NCBI GenBank assembly: GCA_900318645.1
Contig: ONLH01000031.1
Coordinates: 1 to 64,000, forward strand
Source of the DNA: an uncultured Prevotellaceae bacterium
GTDB taxonomy: Bacteria > Bacteroidota > Bacteroidia > Bacteroidales > Muribaculaceae
Reading direction: 5' to 3'
Length of the DNA stretch: 64,000 nucleotides
The notes beneath the pieces were generated by a model. The model saw only the letters and a list, made by a program, of their open reading frames with translations, made no database searches and had not been told where the DNA came from. The translations under genes were made by a program, and so were the position numbers. Positions 10,594 through 18,360 of this stretch are shown here, in pieces. Positions within the stretch are counted from its first letter, which is position 1. Each line of letters opens with the position of its first letter.

Positions 10594-11427
10594 TTACCAG
10601 GGGTCTTCGGCTTGTGATTCCTCCATGAGTTGTTTGCCGTAGGGCGTGAGGTACTCGGGGTCGCTTGGATCGTTGGGATAGAATAGAGGGACATCGATGT
10701 CGCCTTGAGCGAAGCTGGCGATCTCATAGACCTGATATACGAGATGCAGAAATCCCTCCTCGAAATACCATACTGATGGAATCTTCAGGATGCCGTCTTC
10801 GGGGAGGAACAGGTCCTCCTCGGTGTAGTCATATTTGAGGTTGATTGACTTCATGATGTGGGGGCGGATTAATTCTGGGTCAATCAACACATCCTCTAAC
10901 GTGACAATTTTGTCGAGTTCGGTATCATAGGTGATGTAGTTGTGGACATACATGCCATGGGCCCCTCCTGCATAGTACATATAGGAAAACAGGTGGAATA
11001 CGGCGAACCGCTTGCCCAAAGTTTTGAGTTCGATTGACTCGGTAGTGGAAGAATAAGAGGATTCTATATCGTTGAAATTGTCAAGAATCTGGTAGGGACC
11101 ATTGTCGCCAAAGGGTACATTTTCGATGTCGGTGTACAACGTATACTCGATAGCCCGATCCATCTGCTTGATATCCTCCTTGTCGGTCAGCCATTTGCAC
11201 AAGGCCTCTTGCAGCTTGGGGCATTCCTTGCCGTTGAGCATTACGGGCCAGAGGGCCTTGATGGAGTTTTGCTGATACTGGACGTCTTCTCCTTCGCCGA
11301 GTTTTGCCTTGACGGTCTTGTCGATGTTATAGAACTGGCATGCTTCTCCATATGCCGATTGTGCCATGGCAGGGCATGCCCAAGCCATGAGTGCGATGGC
11401 AATTAAGCTGATGGTTATCTTTTTCAT
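10594..11427 (-). CDS. Secreted DUF3298 (RsiV-like C-terminal domain) protein
   Basis: 277 residues with a cleavable signal peptide (MKKITISLIAIALMAWACPAMAQ). The C-terminal half has the DUF3298 hallmarks: GGAHGMYVHNYITYD, then LEDVLIDPELIRPHI, and YQVYEIASFAQGDIDVPLFY near the end. The family is found in RsiV-like and lysozyme-responsive or deacetylase-associated proteins; the function here is unknown. It lies 24 bases after a paralog (11452-12303) in the same orientation and is probably co-transcribed. The paralog is a lipoprotein, whereas this one has no lipobox at its predicted cleavage site. Confidence 0.82.
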   Translation of the reverse strand: MKKITISLIAIALMAWACPAMAQSAYGEACQFYNIDKTVKAKLGEGEDVQYQQNSIKALWPVMLNGKECPKLQEALCKWLTDKEDIKQMDRAIEYTLYTDIENVPFGDNGPYQILDNFNDIESSYSSTTESIELKTLGKRFAVFHLFSYMYYAGGAHGMYVHNYITYDTELDKIVTLEDVLIDPELIRPHIMKSINLKYDYTEEDLFLPEDGILKIPSVWYFEEGFLHLVYQVYEIASFAQGDIDVPLFYPNDPSDPEYLTPYGKQLMEESQAEDPW

Positions 11428-11451
11428 CAGGAATGATGCTTAGTGATCTGA

Positions 11452-12303
11452 CTACTCGGTGAGGTCGAGGAGCTCGAGGCCGTAGGGGGTGTAGAGTTGC
11501 TGTATCTCCTCGGGCTTGAGCAGATAGGGATAGATGGGGGCGTCGATCATACCCTGGGCATAGCTGGCGATCTCATAGACCTGATAGATGGCGTGGAGTA
11601 CCGTGCCGTCGATAAAGAAGTCGCGGGGCAGGGGCAACAGGCCGTTGTCGGGAATGAAGAGGTCGTCCTTGTCGTAGTCATAGTTATTCTTGATCGCTTT
11701 AAAGATGGCGTTGCGCAGCAGGGTGGTGTCGGCAACGATTTCCTCGAGGGCAACGGCTTTCTCGGTCTTGAGGTCGTAGGTGACGTAATTGTTGGCGTAG
11801 ATGCCGTGTGCACCACCGGCCATATAGGAAGAAGTGCCCAGATGGTAGAGCAGCAGACGGTCGGTCATGCTTTGCATGATCACGTCCACTTCGCTGGTCG
11901 ATAACTTGCCGTCATCCTTGACCTCGGTGACAGGAACGAATTTCTTGGCGTCATAGTCCGTATAGTTGCCTGGATTGAGCAGAAATTCGGTGACCTTGTC
12001 CAACTGGTTGAGTTCGGCGCTGTCGGTCATGGCGCGGAACAGGGCCTGCTGCAGGTTGGGACAGGGCTTGCCATTGATGATTTGTGGCCAGAAAGCTGAG
12101 AAAGAGTTGGAAAAATACAGTGTGTCGCCATCGTCATCAATGTAGGAGAACTGCTTGTCCATGTCAATGTTACTGAACTGGCACAGGGTGGTGTCGGAAC
12201 TTCCTTGTTCATTGACTGCAGTGGAACCGTTGTTACTGTTGTTATTGCCACAGGACCATAAAGCTGAGATGGTCAGCAAGGCGAAGATGAGATTCTTGTT
12301 CAT
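11452..12303 (-). CDS. DUF3298 lipoprotein
   Basis: 283 residues from the ATG at 12303 (another ATG two codons upstream). MNKNLIFALLTISALWSC ends in a lipobox, followed by a low-complexity Asn/Ser/Gly linker, so it is probably anchored in the inner or outer membrane. The C-terminal domain repeats the family motifs GGAHGIYANNYVTYD, LEEIVADTTLL and YQVYEIASYAQGMIDAPIYP. It is a tandem paralog of the downstream gene, with clear similarity along the whole length. The -7 box TAACTTTG lies at 12333-12340 on the minus strand. Confidence 0.82.
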   Translation of the reverse strand: MNKNLIFALLTISALWSCGNNNSNNGSTAVNEQGSSDTTLCQFSNIDMDKQFSYIDDDGDTLYFSNSFSAFWPQIINGKPCPNLQQALFRAMTDSAELNQLDKVTEFLLNPGNYTDYDAKKFVPVTEVKDDGKLSTSEVDVIMQSMTDRLLLYHLGTSSYMAGGAHGIYANNYVTYDLKTEKAVALEEIVADTTLLRNAIFKAIKNNYDYDKDDLFIPDNGLLPLPRDFFIDGTVLHAIYQVYEIASYAQGMIDAPIYPYLLKPEEIQQLYTPYGLELLDLTE

Positions 12304-12332
12304 AGTCATTAATTTGTTTAGGATACTGCCTG

Positions 12333-12340
12333 CAAAGTTA
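12333..12340 (-). promoter_or_regulatory. -7 promoter box for the DUF3298 pair
   Basis: TAACTTTG on the minus strand fits TAnnTTTG, 29 bases upstream of the 12303 ATG. No clear -33 element was seen. Confidence 0.55.
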
Positions 12341-12372
12341 TATAATATTCCGATACTCTATTCCGGAAGGCG

Positions 12373-12531
12373 CAAAAAAAATCCTCGACTCACGTCGGGG
12401 ATTGCTTAACTAATTAACCTTCTAATACCATTAACATAAACCTTAAAACATTTTTTGTTTTTACCTGAAAAGTCAACTGTCTCACGACACCTGAAATTTC
12501 ATAACCTTAAAAACTATTACCATGAAAAACC
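12373..12531 (-). ncRNA. Candidate small RNA with its own promoter and terminator
   Basis: The minus strand has a -7 box TACTTTTG at 12543-12536, then about 155 bases without a plausible gene, then a terminator: AATCCCCGAC (12403-12394) pairs with GTCGAGGATT (12389-12380, one G-T pair), followed by seven T. The transcript would start near 12531 and contains related AAGGTTATG, AAGGTTTATG and AAGGTTAAT segments. The terminator is upstream of the DUF3298 promoter and 258 bases past the end of the NUDIX gene, so it fits a separate transcript. The alternative is a long 3' end of the NUDIX operon. I cannot name an RNA family with confidence. Confidence 0.55.
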
Positions 12532-12597
12532 AATGCAAAAGTAGTACCAATATGTTTTATAACATAATTTTCAAACACAAAACAGCGAAAAATTAAC

Positions 12598-12636
12598 AAA
12601 TATTTGCGATATCGGATAGTGATACCGCAAATATTT
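12598..12636 (-). terminator. Long hairpin at the end of the NUDIX operon
   Basis: AAATATTTGCG (12598-12608) pairs perfectly with CGCAAATATTT (12626-12636), and ATATC/GATAC extends the stem inward with one mismatch. On the minus strand it is followed by GTTAATTTTT. It lies 25 bases after the NUDIX stop. Confidence 0.6.
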
Positions 12637-12660
12637 ACACTTGTTAACGTTTGTACTAGC

Positions 12661-13185
12661 TTATCGCTTTGTCAAGGTGGCAAAGTAAATCATGTCGATT
12701 TCCTCGTAGGAAAAGTCACCGCTGATGAAATTGCCGGTCTTGAGTTTGAGGCAGTCGGACAACCGCTGCAGCGCCTGTTCAAACATCTGCTGATGGTCAA
12801 ATGCCAGTGGCGGCAACTTGTTGATGGGGAACCAGCATGCCAGACGTGCATCGTCACCCCCGAATACCTCCTGGACACGGGTGAGGGTGAAATAGGCAAT
12901 AGAGATGACGCGTTCGCGTGGGTCGCGGTCGGGCGTTGCAAAGGCGCCCAGCTGCTCAATATTGGTTACTTGGAGGCCCGTCTCCTCAAGCAGTTCGCGG
13001 CGAGCACCATCAGGAGCGTCCTCGTCGATGTTGAGAAAGCCGCCAGGGAAGGCCCAGCAGCCCTTGTAGGGTTCGCCGCCTCGTTCGATCAGCAGCACAT
13101 TGAGTCTTAGTCCGTCATAGCCGAACACGACACAGTCGGTCGTCACGGCAGGATGAGGATACTTATAACAATAATTACCTTCCAT
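12661..13185 (-). CDS. NUDIX hydrolase
   Basis: 174 residues with no signal peptide, so cytoplasmic. The NUDIX box is complete: G-x5-E-x7-REL-x-EE-x-GL, seen as GGFLNIDEDAPDGARRELL followed by EETGL (residues about 47-70). The flanking sequence (VLLIERGGEPYKGCWAFPGG, then LGAFATPDRDPRERVISIAYF) is like the ADP-ribose pyrophosphatase/NrtR-type branch, but there is no C-terminal DNA-binding domain. It probably hydrolyses a nucleoside-diphosphate derivative; the substrate cannot be read from the sequence. It is the last gene of a minus-strand run, nine bases after the 13195-13683 gene. Confidence 0.9.
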   Translation of the reverse strand: MEGNYCYKYPHPAVTTDCVVFGYDGLRLNVLLIERGGEPYKGCWAFPGGFLNIDEDAPDGARRELLEETGLQVTNIEQLGAFATPDRDPRERVISIAYFTLTRVQEVFGGDDARLACWFPINKLPPLAFDHQQMFEQALQRLSDCLKLKTGNFISGDFSYEEIDMIYFATLTKR

Positions 13186-13194
13186 AGCGTGTCG

Positions 13195-13683
13195 TTATTT
13201 TTCGAGGAAGAAAATATTCATTTCCTGTTTGCTGGCTGGCTTGTCAACGGCCACAGCAATAAAGGGCACCATATTGTGGGACATTTTGTCTCCCTTCTTT
13301 ATCATGTAACTGAATACCAGGATATTGTTGTCTGTTGCCTTGACGTTAACAGGGTAGATGGTCATCGCGCGCTTGGTCTCGGGCATGACGAGAGCAATGA
13401 CAAACTGCTTGTTCCAGTTCACCTCGGTGGGCATCCCGCCCATGTGGGCTGCCATGCCGAAATATTTCTCAAAATCGGCTTTGTTGTCGATGATGAGGCG
13501 CTGCTGCTTGGAGCAGTCCACATCGTTGCGCACGAAGTAGTTTTCTAACGTCGTGTACTTGATTGGTGTGGCAACTTGGTCGATTTTTTGAGCCGCGTAC
13601 ATTTTGTCCATAAAGGAGCAGTTGCTGCACAACAGGAGCAATAGGGCGCCCACGGCGAGAGAAATGATGGTCAGATGTTTCAT
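13195..13683 (-). CDS. Putative exported protein, possibly PrcB-like fold
   Basis: 162 residues. A hydrophobic N-terminus (MKHLTIISLAVGALLLLLCSNC) acts as an export signal with a weak lipobox-like Cys. The mature part (NKADFEKYFGMAAHMG, VNWNKQFVIALVMPETKRAM, then ILVFSYMIKKGDKMS and a VDKP segment) has the layout of the small PrcB-like beta domain, but the similarity is judged only by eye. Its ATG overlaps the meaB stop by four bases, indicating translational coupling. Function unknown. Confidence 0.75.
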   Translation of the reverse strand: MKHLTIISLAVGALLLLLCSNCSFMDKMYAAQKIDQVATPIKYTTLENYFVRNDVDCSKQQRLIIDNKADFEKYFGMAAHMGGMPTEVNWNKQFVIALVMPETKRAMTIYPVNVKATDNNILVFSYMIKKGDKMSHNMVPFIAVAVDKPASKQEMNIFFLEK

Positions 13684-14837
13684 TGCTTGGAATGTTCGTT
13701 AGTGATTTTGTCGTAGTAGAAGTTGAGCACGTCGCTTGCGGCAACAAACGAGGTCTGCTTGCCGGCAAGTACGGTTTCTTCCTTGATATTGAGCAATCGT
13801 TCAATCTCGGGGTCGAAGTAGAAGCGTGCCAACAGTTGCTCGTTGATGGTCTCGCGCATCCAGTAACGCTCTTGTTCATGACGTTTCTCGTCGAAGTAGC
13901 CATTGGCCTTGACGTGGGCGAAGTAGCGGTCGATCATGTCCCATACGCCCTCGATGTTCAGGTCATAGTAGCCCGAATAGGTGATGACTTCAGGCAGGAA
14001 TCCGCTGGGGGGCAGGGGATAAAGGTGTAAGGCATTACGGAACTGAGCGGCAGCCAGGTTGGCGCGCTCAACGTTGTCGCCATCGCACTTGTTGATGACG
14101 ATACCGTCGGCCATCTCCATGATACCGCGCTTGATGCCTTGCAGCTCATCGCCAGTACCCGCGAGCTGGATAAGCAGGAAGTAGTCCACCATCGAGTGGA
14201 CGGCGATCTCGCTTTGTCCCACGCCGACGGTCTCAACAAAGATGGTGTCATAGCCCGCTGCTTCACACAGCACGATGGTCTCGCGCGTCTTGCGAGCCAC
14301 ACCACCCAGTGAACCAGCCGAGGGAGAAGGGCGAATAAAGACGTCGGGTTCAACGGCAAGACGTTCCATGCGTGTTTTGTCGCCCAGGATGGAGCCCTTG
14401 GAGCGTTCACTGCTGGGGTCAATGGCGAGGACTGCTAGTTTGTGCCCTTCCTTGATGACATGCATGCCGAAGGAGTCGATCGATGTGCTCTTGCCCGCTC
14501 CAGGTACACCCGTGATGCCTATGCGGCGCGAGTTGCCTGTATAGGGCAAGCACTTCTCGATGACTTCCTGGGCAATAATCTGGTGCTCGGCATTGCGGCT
14601 CTCGACCAGGGTGACCGCCTGACCCAGCACGGCGCGGTTGCCCTTGCGGATGCCCTCAACATATTCGGCGGGCGTCAGTTGCGGTTTGCGTTTGCGCTTC
14701 AGGTAAGGGTTCACGCTAGGCAGCTGCTCCACGCCGCTGTTTACCTGCAGGCCAGTATATTGTGCATCATTTTCGGGATGCTGCAGCGAGGGGCACTCCT
14801 CGGTATGTTGTACGATTTTAGTATTTTTCTTTGCCAT
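13680..14837 (-). CDS. meaB: MeaB/ArgK-type G3E GTPase (methylmalonyl-CoA mutase chaperone)
   Basis: 385 residues, cytoplasmic. The GTPase core has Walker A GVPGAGKST (110-118), LAIDPSSERSKGSILGDKTR, FIRPSPSAGSLGGVA, FVETVGVGQSE and the NKCD base-recognition motif. MeaB proteins protect and load the B12-dependent methylmalonyl-CoA mutase used in succinate/propionate metabolism. The N-terminal ~45 residues, before LKRKRKPQLTPAEYVEGIRKG, are an extension beyond the core. The mutase genes usually near meaB are not in this window. It is in a tight minus-strand run: 21 bases after the DUF1573 gene and overlapping the next gene. Confidence 0.95.
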   Translation of the reverse strand: MAKKNTKIVQHTEECPSLQHPENDAQYTGLQVNSGVEQLPSVNPYLKRKRKPQLTPAEYVEGIRKGNRAVLGQAVTLVESRNAEHQIIAQEVIEKCLPYTGNSRRIGITGVPGAGKSTSIDSFGMHVIKEGHKLAVLAIDPSSERSKGSILGDKTRMERLAVEPDVFIRPSPSAGSLGGVARKTRETIVLCEAAGYDTIFVETVGVGQSEIAVHSMVDYFLLIQLAGTGDELQGIKRGIMEMADGIVINKCDGDNVERANLAAAQFRNALHLYPLPPSGFLPEVITYSGYYDLNIEGVWDMIDRYFAHVKANGYFDEKRHEQERYWMRETINEQLLARFYFDPEIERLLNIKEETVLAGKQTSFVAASDVLNFYYDKITNEHSKQ

Positions 14838-14858
14838 TATCTGTATGTCGGTTTGATA

Positions 14859-15962
14859 TTATTTCTTGTCAATGATGCCCACGAGGCGGATGGTCAACTG
14901 TGGAGAGGCCGGATCGTTGCACAATAGCGTGAGCGGCACGTTAAGCAGTTCACCCTGAATTATAGATGTGTCCACGGTCACAGTAACGGTCGCTGACTTG
15001 CCGCGCTTGATTTCGGTGCGGTTAGTCTTTATGGTGACGCCTTCGCCGTCAGGTACCCATAGGCGTCTGATGGCGAGTGGTGATTTGCCCTTGTTGGTGA
15101 CGGTGAAGGTGCGGGCCATCTTTTCTCCTGGCGCCAAGGTGCCGAAATCAAGACTCTCGCCGCAATCCACCCCCACGACAGGAGCCTCAAGGCGTTCCTT
15201 GTCGGTAAGCCCTTCAAAATCCTCTATCACCTGAGCCATCACATTGATGGTCGCAGTTCCTGCCTCCGTCTCAGAAGTCTGCCTGAGGGGTTCGCAGGTC
15301 AGTGTCAAGGTATCCACATTTAGGCCCCAAAGCGGCGCATGGCCCGAGAGGTAATGCACCGTAAGGGCTGTGACCTTGGCGGGTGGCACCGTGTCGGGAA
15401 CCAGGGTAGGGTGGAGGTGTGGCTTGTCGCCAGTGACATGGACCAGTAGCGTGTCGGTTGAGGAGTTATAGGCACTCAGGAAGAGTGTCTTGGTCTTCCC
15501 TTTCTTCAGTTCCCCGAAAGCGATATTTCCCTGACTGATGCGTAAAGCACCTGCCTGCATGGGGTACTGCTTATTGAGTGTCGCATCGGTAGGAATGACG
15601 TTGCCACTGATTTCCAGGATGGTGCGCTTGGGCACCGTGTTGGTAAAAATGATGGCTTGTTTGGTAAATTGTCCAGGTCGGCCAGATGGATTATAGGTGA
15701 TGCCCACTGTGGCGGTATCTCCAGGTTGGATGGGCGTTTCAGGATATTTGATGGCTGTGCAACCACATCCGGCTTGAGCCTTGACGATGAGCAAAGGTGC
15801 GTCTCCGGTGTTCACCAGTTGCATCTGGCAGGTTACTTTGCCGTTCTTCTCCAGGAAGACGCCAAAATCATGATGCCGCTCCAGCCAGGTCACTTGTGGC
15901 TGGGCGACGGTGAGCATTGCCGTCAATGCGAGCAGTAGCGTTATGGTCAATGAGCGTCTCAC
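14859..15962 (-). CDS. Secreted protein with repeated DUF1573 domains
   Basis: 367 residues with a signal peptide (MRRSLTITLLLALTAMLTVA). The first DUF1573 domain (about 25-125) has HDFGVFLEKNGKVTCQMQLVN, AGCGCTAIKYPETPIQPGDT and YNPSGRPGQF. A middle segment (about 130-225) and a C-terminal one (about 245-365, LDFGTLAPGEKMARTFTVTN) look like further immunoglobulin-like copies, but they lack the Cys-Gly-Cys-Thr motif. DUF1573 is an ASH/MSP-like beta-sandwich widespread in Bacteroidetes envelopes; its role is unknown. The start codon directly abuts the stop of the upstream DUF1573 gene, so the two are one operon. Confidence 0.9.
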   Translation of the reverse strand: MRRSLTITLLLALTAMLTVAQPQVTWLERHHDFGVFLEKNGKVTCQMQLVNTGDAPLLIVKAQAGCGCTAIKYPETPIQPGDTATVGITYNPSGRPGQFTKQAIIFTNTVPKRTILEISGNVIPTDATLNKQYPMQAGALRISQGNIAFGELKKGKTKTLFLSAYNSSTDTLLVHVTGDKPHLHPTLVPDTVPPAKVTALTVHYLSGHAPLWGLNVDTLTLTCEPLRQTSETEAGTATINVMAQVIEDFEGLTDKERLEAPVVGVDCGESLDFGTLAPGEKMARTFTVTNKGKSPLAIRRLWVPDGEGVTIKTNRTEIKRGKSATVTVTVDTSIIQGELLNVPLTLLCNDPASPQLTIRLVGIIDKK

Positions 15963-16355
15963 TTACTGCTTGGGGATGACAGTACCCTGGATGCGCAGGG
16001 TTGTGCTACGTTCCTTGCCGTTGGTCTTTACTTTGACGGTCTTTTTGAAGGCCCCCGGTCGACCGATGGGACTAAAAGTTACCTTGATTTTTCCCTTCTT
16101 GCCCGGCTTGATGGGCTTGGTGGGAAATTCGGGGCGCGTGCAGCCGCACGAGGCCATTGCATCAATGATGAGCAGGGGCTTGTCACCCGTGTTGGTAAAC
16201 TCAAACGTGCAGCTCACGGGGCCGTCGGCCTCCTTGATAGTGCCGAAGTCATGGCTCTTGACCTCAAATTTTGCCTCGGCTTGCTTATCTTCAGCCACAG
16301 CACTCAGTGCCACCAAACTAATGGCGAATAATGCCAGAAAAAACCGTTTAGTCAT
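15963..16355 (-). CDS. Secreted single-domain DUF1573 protein
   Basis: About 130 residues: signal peptide (MTKRFFLALFAISLVALSAVA) plus one DUF1573 domain with SHDFGTIKEADGPVSCTFEF, ASCGCTRPEFPTKPIKPGKK and FSPIGRPGAFKKTVKV. ATGs at 16361 and 16355 are both possible; 16355 gives the cleaner signal. It is adjacent to a longer DUF1573 gene and lies 24 bases after the small gene of the DUF3990 module, so the toxin-like module and these envelope genes may share a transcript. Confidence 0.9.
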   Translation of the reverse strand: MTKRFFLALFAISLVALSAVAEDKQAEAKFEVKSHDFGTIKEADGPVSCTFEFTNTGDKPLLIIDAMASCGCTRPEFPTKPIKPGKKGKIKVTFSPIGRPGAFKKTVKVKTNGKERSTTLRIQGTVIPKQ

Positions 16356-16379
16356 TGTCATTATATATTTTAAATGATG

Positions 16380-16601
16380 TTATGCAAATTTGCCTTCCAA
16401 CAGTTCTTTGCGAAGCAACTGGTAGTTATAACCAGCGCTCTGAAAATATAAACCTGTTTCAAGATCCAGAATCTTATCATAGAGTTGTGAATTATAAACA
16501 GCATCTAGACTCTCCTTGATTGAAAGTTTAAATTCCTTAATCACTCTAAGAACCAAGTTCTTGGTAAGCGAATCTATCAAGAATTTTGTCTCGTTGTTCA
16601 T
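16380..16601 (-). CDS. Small protein of the DUF3990 module
   Basis: 73 residues, cytoplasmic and mostly alpha-helical by composition: MNNETKFLIDSLTKNLVLRV, KEFKLSIKESLDAVYNSQLY, ETGLYFQSAGYNYQLLRKEL. The C-terminal pattern LETGLYFQSAGYNY is distinctive. Its ATG overlaps the stop of the DUF3990 gene by four bases (16598-16601). Size, coupling and position next to an ADP-ribosyltransferase-like protein suggest an antitoxin or regulatory partner, but nothing in the sequence proves it. This trio looks AT-richer than neighbouring genes, consistent with transfer. Confidence 0.75.
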   Translation of the reverse strand: MNNETKFLIDSLTKNLVLRVIKEFKLSIKESLDAVYNSQLYDKILDLETGLYFQSAGYNYQLLRKELLEGKFA

Positions 16602-17083
16602 AATACTTTCAATTGTTTAATCGCTAATTCTGTGCCAAAGAAGTACTGCCGGTTCAGTTTGCGATAGGCTAACTCCCTGGCTAGGGTGTCGAGGTCGATC
16701 ACTCCCTCATTGTATCTCTCAAGCTGAAAGGCGACCCCATCGTCTGCTACCGGACCAATAACGATATCGAAGGGATGAGAAAAACCAGTTTGAGAGGCAT
16801 TGCGGTTGTTGTTGACAAATTCTGCCCATTCGGCACTTACTTCATCAGGAAAAATCTTGATGTTTATGTTACTCTGATGTAAAATGTCGTCATTGAATTC
16901 AAAAACGGTAACAATTGGGTTGCCAGAGCCTATGATGCGCACCCGTCTTTGTGCCATTGCCTCGGCCTGAGATTCAATTTCGGTCAAATAGAAGCCTTTC
17001 CCGAAGTCTTTGTCAACAAGACTTTTAGATAAGTCAATCTCATGGATGGCGACATTAGAGCCGTGATAAAGTTTTATAATCAT
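16598..17083 (-). CDS. DUF3990 protein, ADP-ribosyltransferase-like
   Basis: 161 residues. The N-terminus LYHGSNVAIHEIDLSKSLVD, followed by KDFGKGFYLTEIESQAEAMA, gives the His-Gly-Ser and Gly-x-Gly-Phe-Tyr pattern of diphtheria-toxin/PARP-like ADP-ribosyltransferase folds. A C-terminal QYFFGTELAIKQL could carry the third-motif acidic residue. The family is DUF3990 of unknown function; the transferase fold is inferred from motifs. It overlaps a small gene on each side by four bases (DUF3791 upstream, 73-residue gene downstream), as in toxin-antitoxin operons. No signal peptide, so the target would be intracellular unless exported by an unknown route. Confidence 0.82.
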   Translation of the reverse strand: MIIKLYHGSNVAIHEIDLSKSLVDKDFGKGFYLTEIESQAEAMAQRRVRIIGSGNPIVTVFEFNDDILHQSNINIKIFPDEVSAEWAEFVNNNRNASQTGFSHPFDIVIGPVADDGVAFQLERYNEGVIDLDTLARELAYRKLNRQYFFGTELAIKQLKVL

Positions 17084-17304
17084 ACTAGCGCCCCTCCATT
17101 GCGATGACAGATGATGGATAAATCGGTAACAGCATCGTTGATTGATAGCTGATGCTCAGCCTCATAACACTCATCCAGGAAATCTAAGCCTTTGAACCTG
17201 TTCAAGTAAGCGTATGCTTGTTTGTTGCTTAGGCCATATTGATTGGCAAAAGCGCTTACACAATAAATGATATACGTTACCCTATTTTGAGTCTCTCGTT
17301 CCAT
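17080..17304 (-). CDS. DUF3791 small protein, putative antitoxin-like partner
   Basis: 74 residues from the ATG at 17304 (MERETQNRVTYIIYCVSAFA); the frame extends upstream to 17349, but that would cross the likely promoter TAACTTTG at 17335-17342. The motif YGLSNKQAYAYLNRFKGLDF, followed by L-x-E-C-Y-E-x-EHQLS, is typical of DUF3791 proteins, which are recurrently encoded next to DUF3990. First gene of a minus-strand run that continues to 12661. A binding or neutralising role is inferred from context. Confidence 0.8.
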   Translation of the reverse strand: MERETQNRVTYIIYCVSAFANQYGLSNKQAYAYLNRFKGLDFLDECYEAEHQLSINDAVTDLSIICHRNGGALV

Positions 17305-17334
17305 CAGTCTGTTTTTAATAAAACATCTAACCTG

Positions 17335-17342
17335 CAAAGTTA
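17335..17342 (-). promoter_or_regulatory. -7 promoter box of the DUF3791/DUF3990 operon
   Basis: TAACTTTG on the minus strand, 31 bases upstream of the 17304 ATG. It fits TAnnTTTG; the -33 element is unclear. Confidence 0.55.
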
Positions 17343-17415
17343 GGAACATTTTTTGTGATACATGTCAAAAAACGGAAAATTTGTATGGATGTTGTGAAGC
17401 CAATGTGTTTAAATG

Positions 17416-17445
17416 TTGGATTGTTAAGAAACATGATTAGTTTTG
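17416..17445 (+). promoter_or_regulatory. Promoter of the DUF2059-like gene
   Basis: TTG (17416-17418), 19 bases, TAGTTTTG (17438-17445). It lies 42 bases before the ATG at 17488. Confidence 0.7.
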
Positions 17446-17487
17446 CAACAGCAAACCAATTAGTATTAACTTTAAAACTATAACTAG

Positions 17488-18360
17488 ATGAAAAAGACAA
17501 GATTACTTATTGCATTGCTGGTGATGCTGGTTGCCGCCAGCGGTTATGCTCAGGACACTTATCGTGAGGCCGTGAAGCAGTACCTGAATGTGGATGAGAA
17601 GTTTGAACGGAGCAAAGCCATCATTCCGTTCTTTAAGATGATGTTCGTCAGCGATGGCAAGGTGAACCTTGACCAGTTGAACGAACGTTATCTCAAAGAG
17701 CAATTGGCGGATGATTATGCTGAATCACTGATTCCCATTTTACAGGCCCAAAATATAACAGAAGCCGACTTGCAGGAAGTTTACTCATTGCTTTCCACAC
17801 CGCAGGGCAAGACTTATGCAGCTCATAAAGAGGAATGGGAAAGCGAGTTAAGTTCCGAGTTCACGAGCCTCATGCTTGAGGCAGTCTTAGACATGGAGCC
17901 TGAAGGGGAATTCAACCTAGAGCCAATTCAACCCGATGCCGACATCGATGCCGCCTATGCCGCAAAGATGACGAAGTTACTGGATGACATGTCTCTCGTT
18001 TCGAAAATGATTAAAGAGTTGGAAGAACCCAGTTCAGATGGTTCCGAAGATGAGATGGACCCAAAGATAATAGACTGGTTCAAAGACAATATGCCTGTCA
18101 TTGCATTGAATATGGCTTATGGCACGTTAACTGACGAAGATCTGGATTTCGGCCAATTGCTTTTCACCAAGGAGTCCTATCGTAAAGTTATGGATGTATT
18201 CAACAACACTAAAGTTGTAGAAGAAAATGTGGCCGCCTTGTTTACAAAGTATTTTGACTGGATGCAGGCACAAGGTGCAACAGTCAAAGAGGGACCCGAT
18301 GCTGTCGGGGGAGTATTTAAGGGACTATTAGATGGTTTAATGGGTGCAGGTGCCGACTAA
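17488..18360 (+). CDS. Secreted protein with DUF2059-like helical region
   Basis: 290 residues with a signal peptide (MKKTRLLIALLVMLVAASGYAQ). Residues about 60-120 (LKEQLADDYAESLIPILQAQ, ITEADLQEVYSLLSTPQGKT) resemble the DUF2059 helical repeat. A second half (after an acidic linker SSDGSEDEMD) has a comparable layout ending in VVEENVAALFTKYFDWMQAQG. Function unknown. It is monocistronic by context: divergent from the DUF3791 operon, with its own promoter. The codons directly after its stop stay open for 23 more triplets, noted under findings. Confidence 0.8.
   Translation: MKKTRLLIALLVMLVAASGYAQDTYREAVKQYLNVDEKFERSKAIIPFFKMMFVSDGKVNLDQLNERYLKEQLADDYAESLIPILQAQNITEADLQEVYSLLSTPQGKTYAAHKEEWESELSSEFTSLMLEAVLDMEPEGEFNLEPIQPDADIDAAYAAKMTKLLDDMSLVSKMIKELEEPSSDGSEDEMDPKIIDWFKDNMPVIALNMAYGTLTDEDLDFGQLLFTKESYRKVMDVFNNTKVVEENVAALFTKYFDWMQAQGATVKEGPDAVGGVFKGLLDGLMGAGAD

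Noticed and set aside
12522-12596. 24-codon plus-strand frame starting ATGAAAAACCAATGC
   Set aside because: It lies antisense to the start of the candidate small RNA, has no ribosome-binding site and looks like no known peptide.
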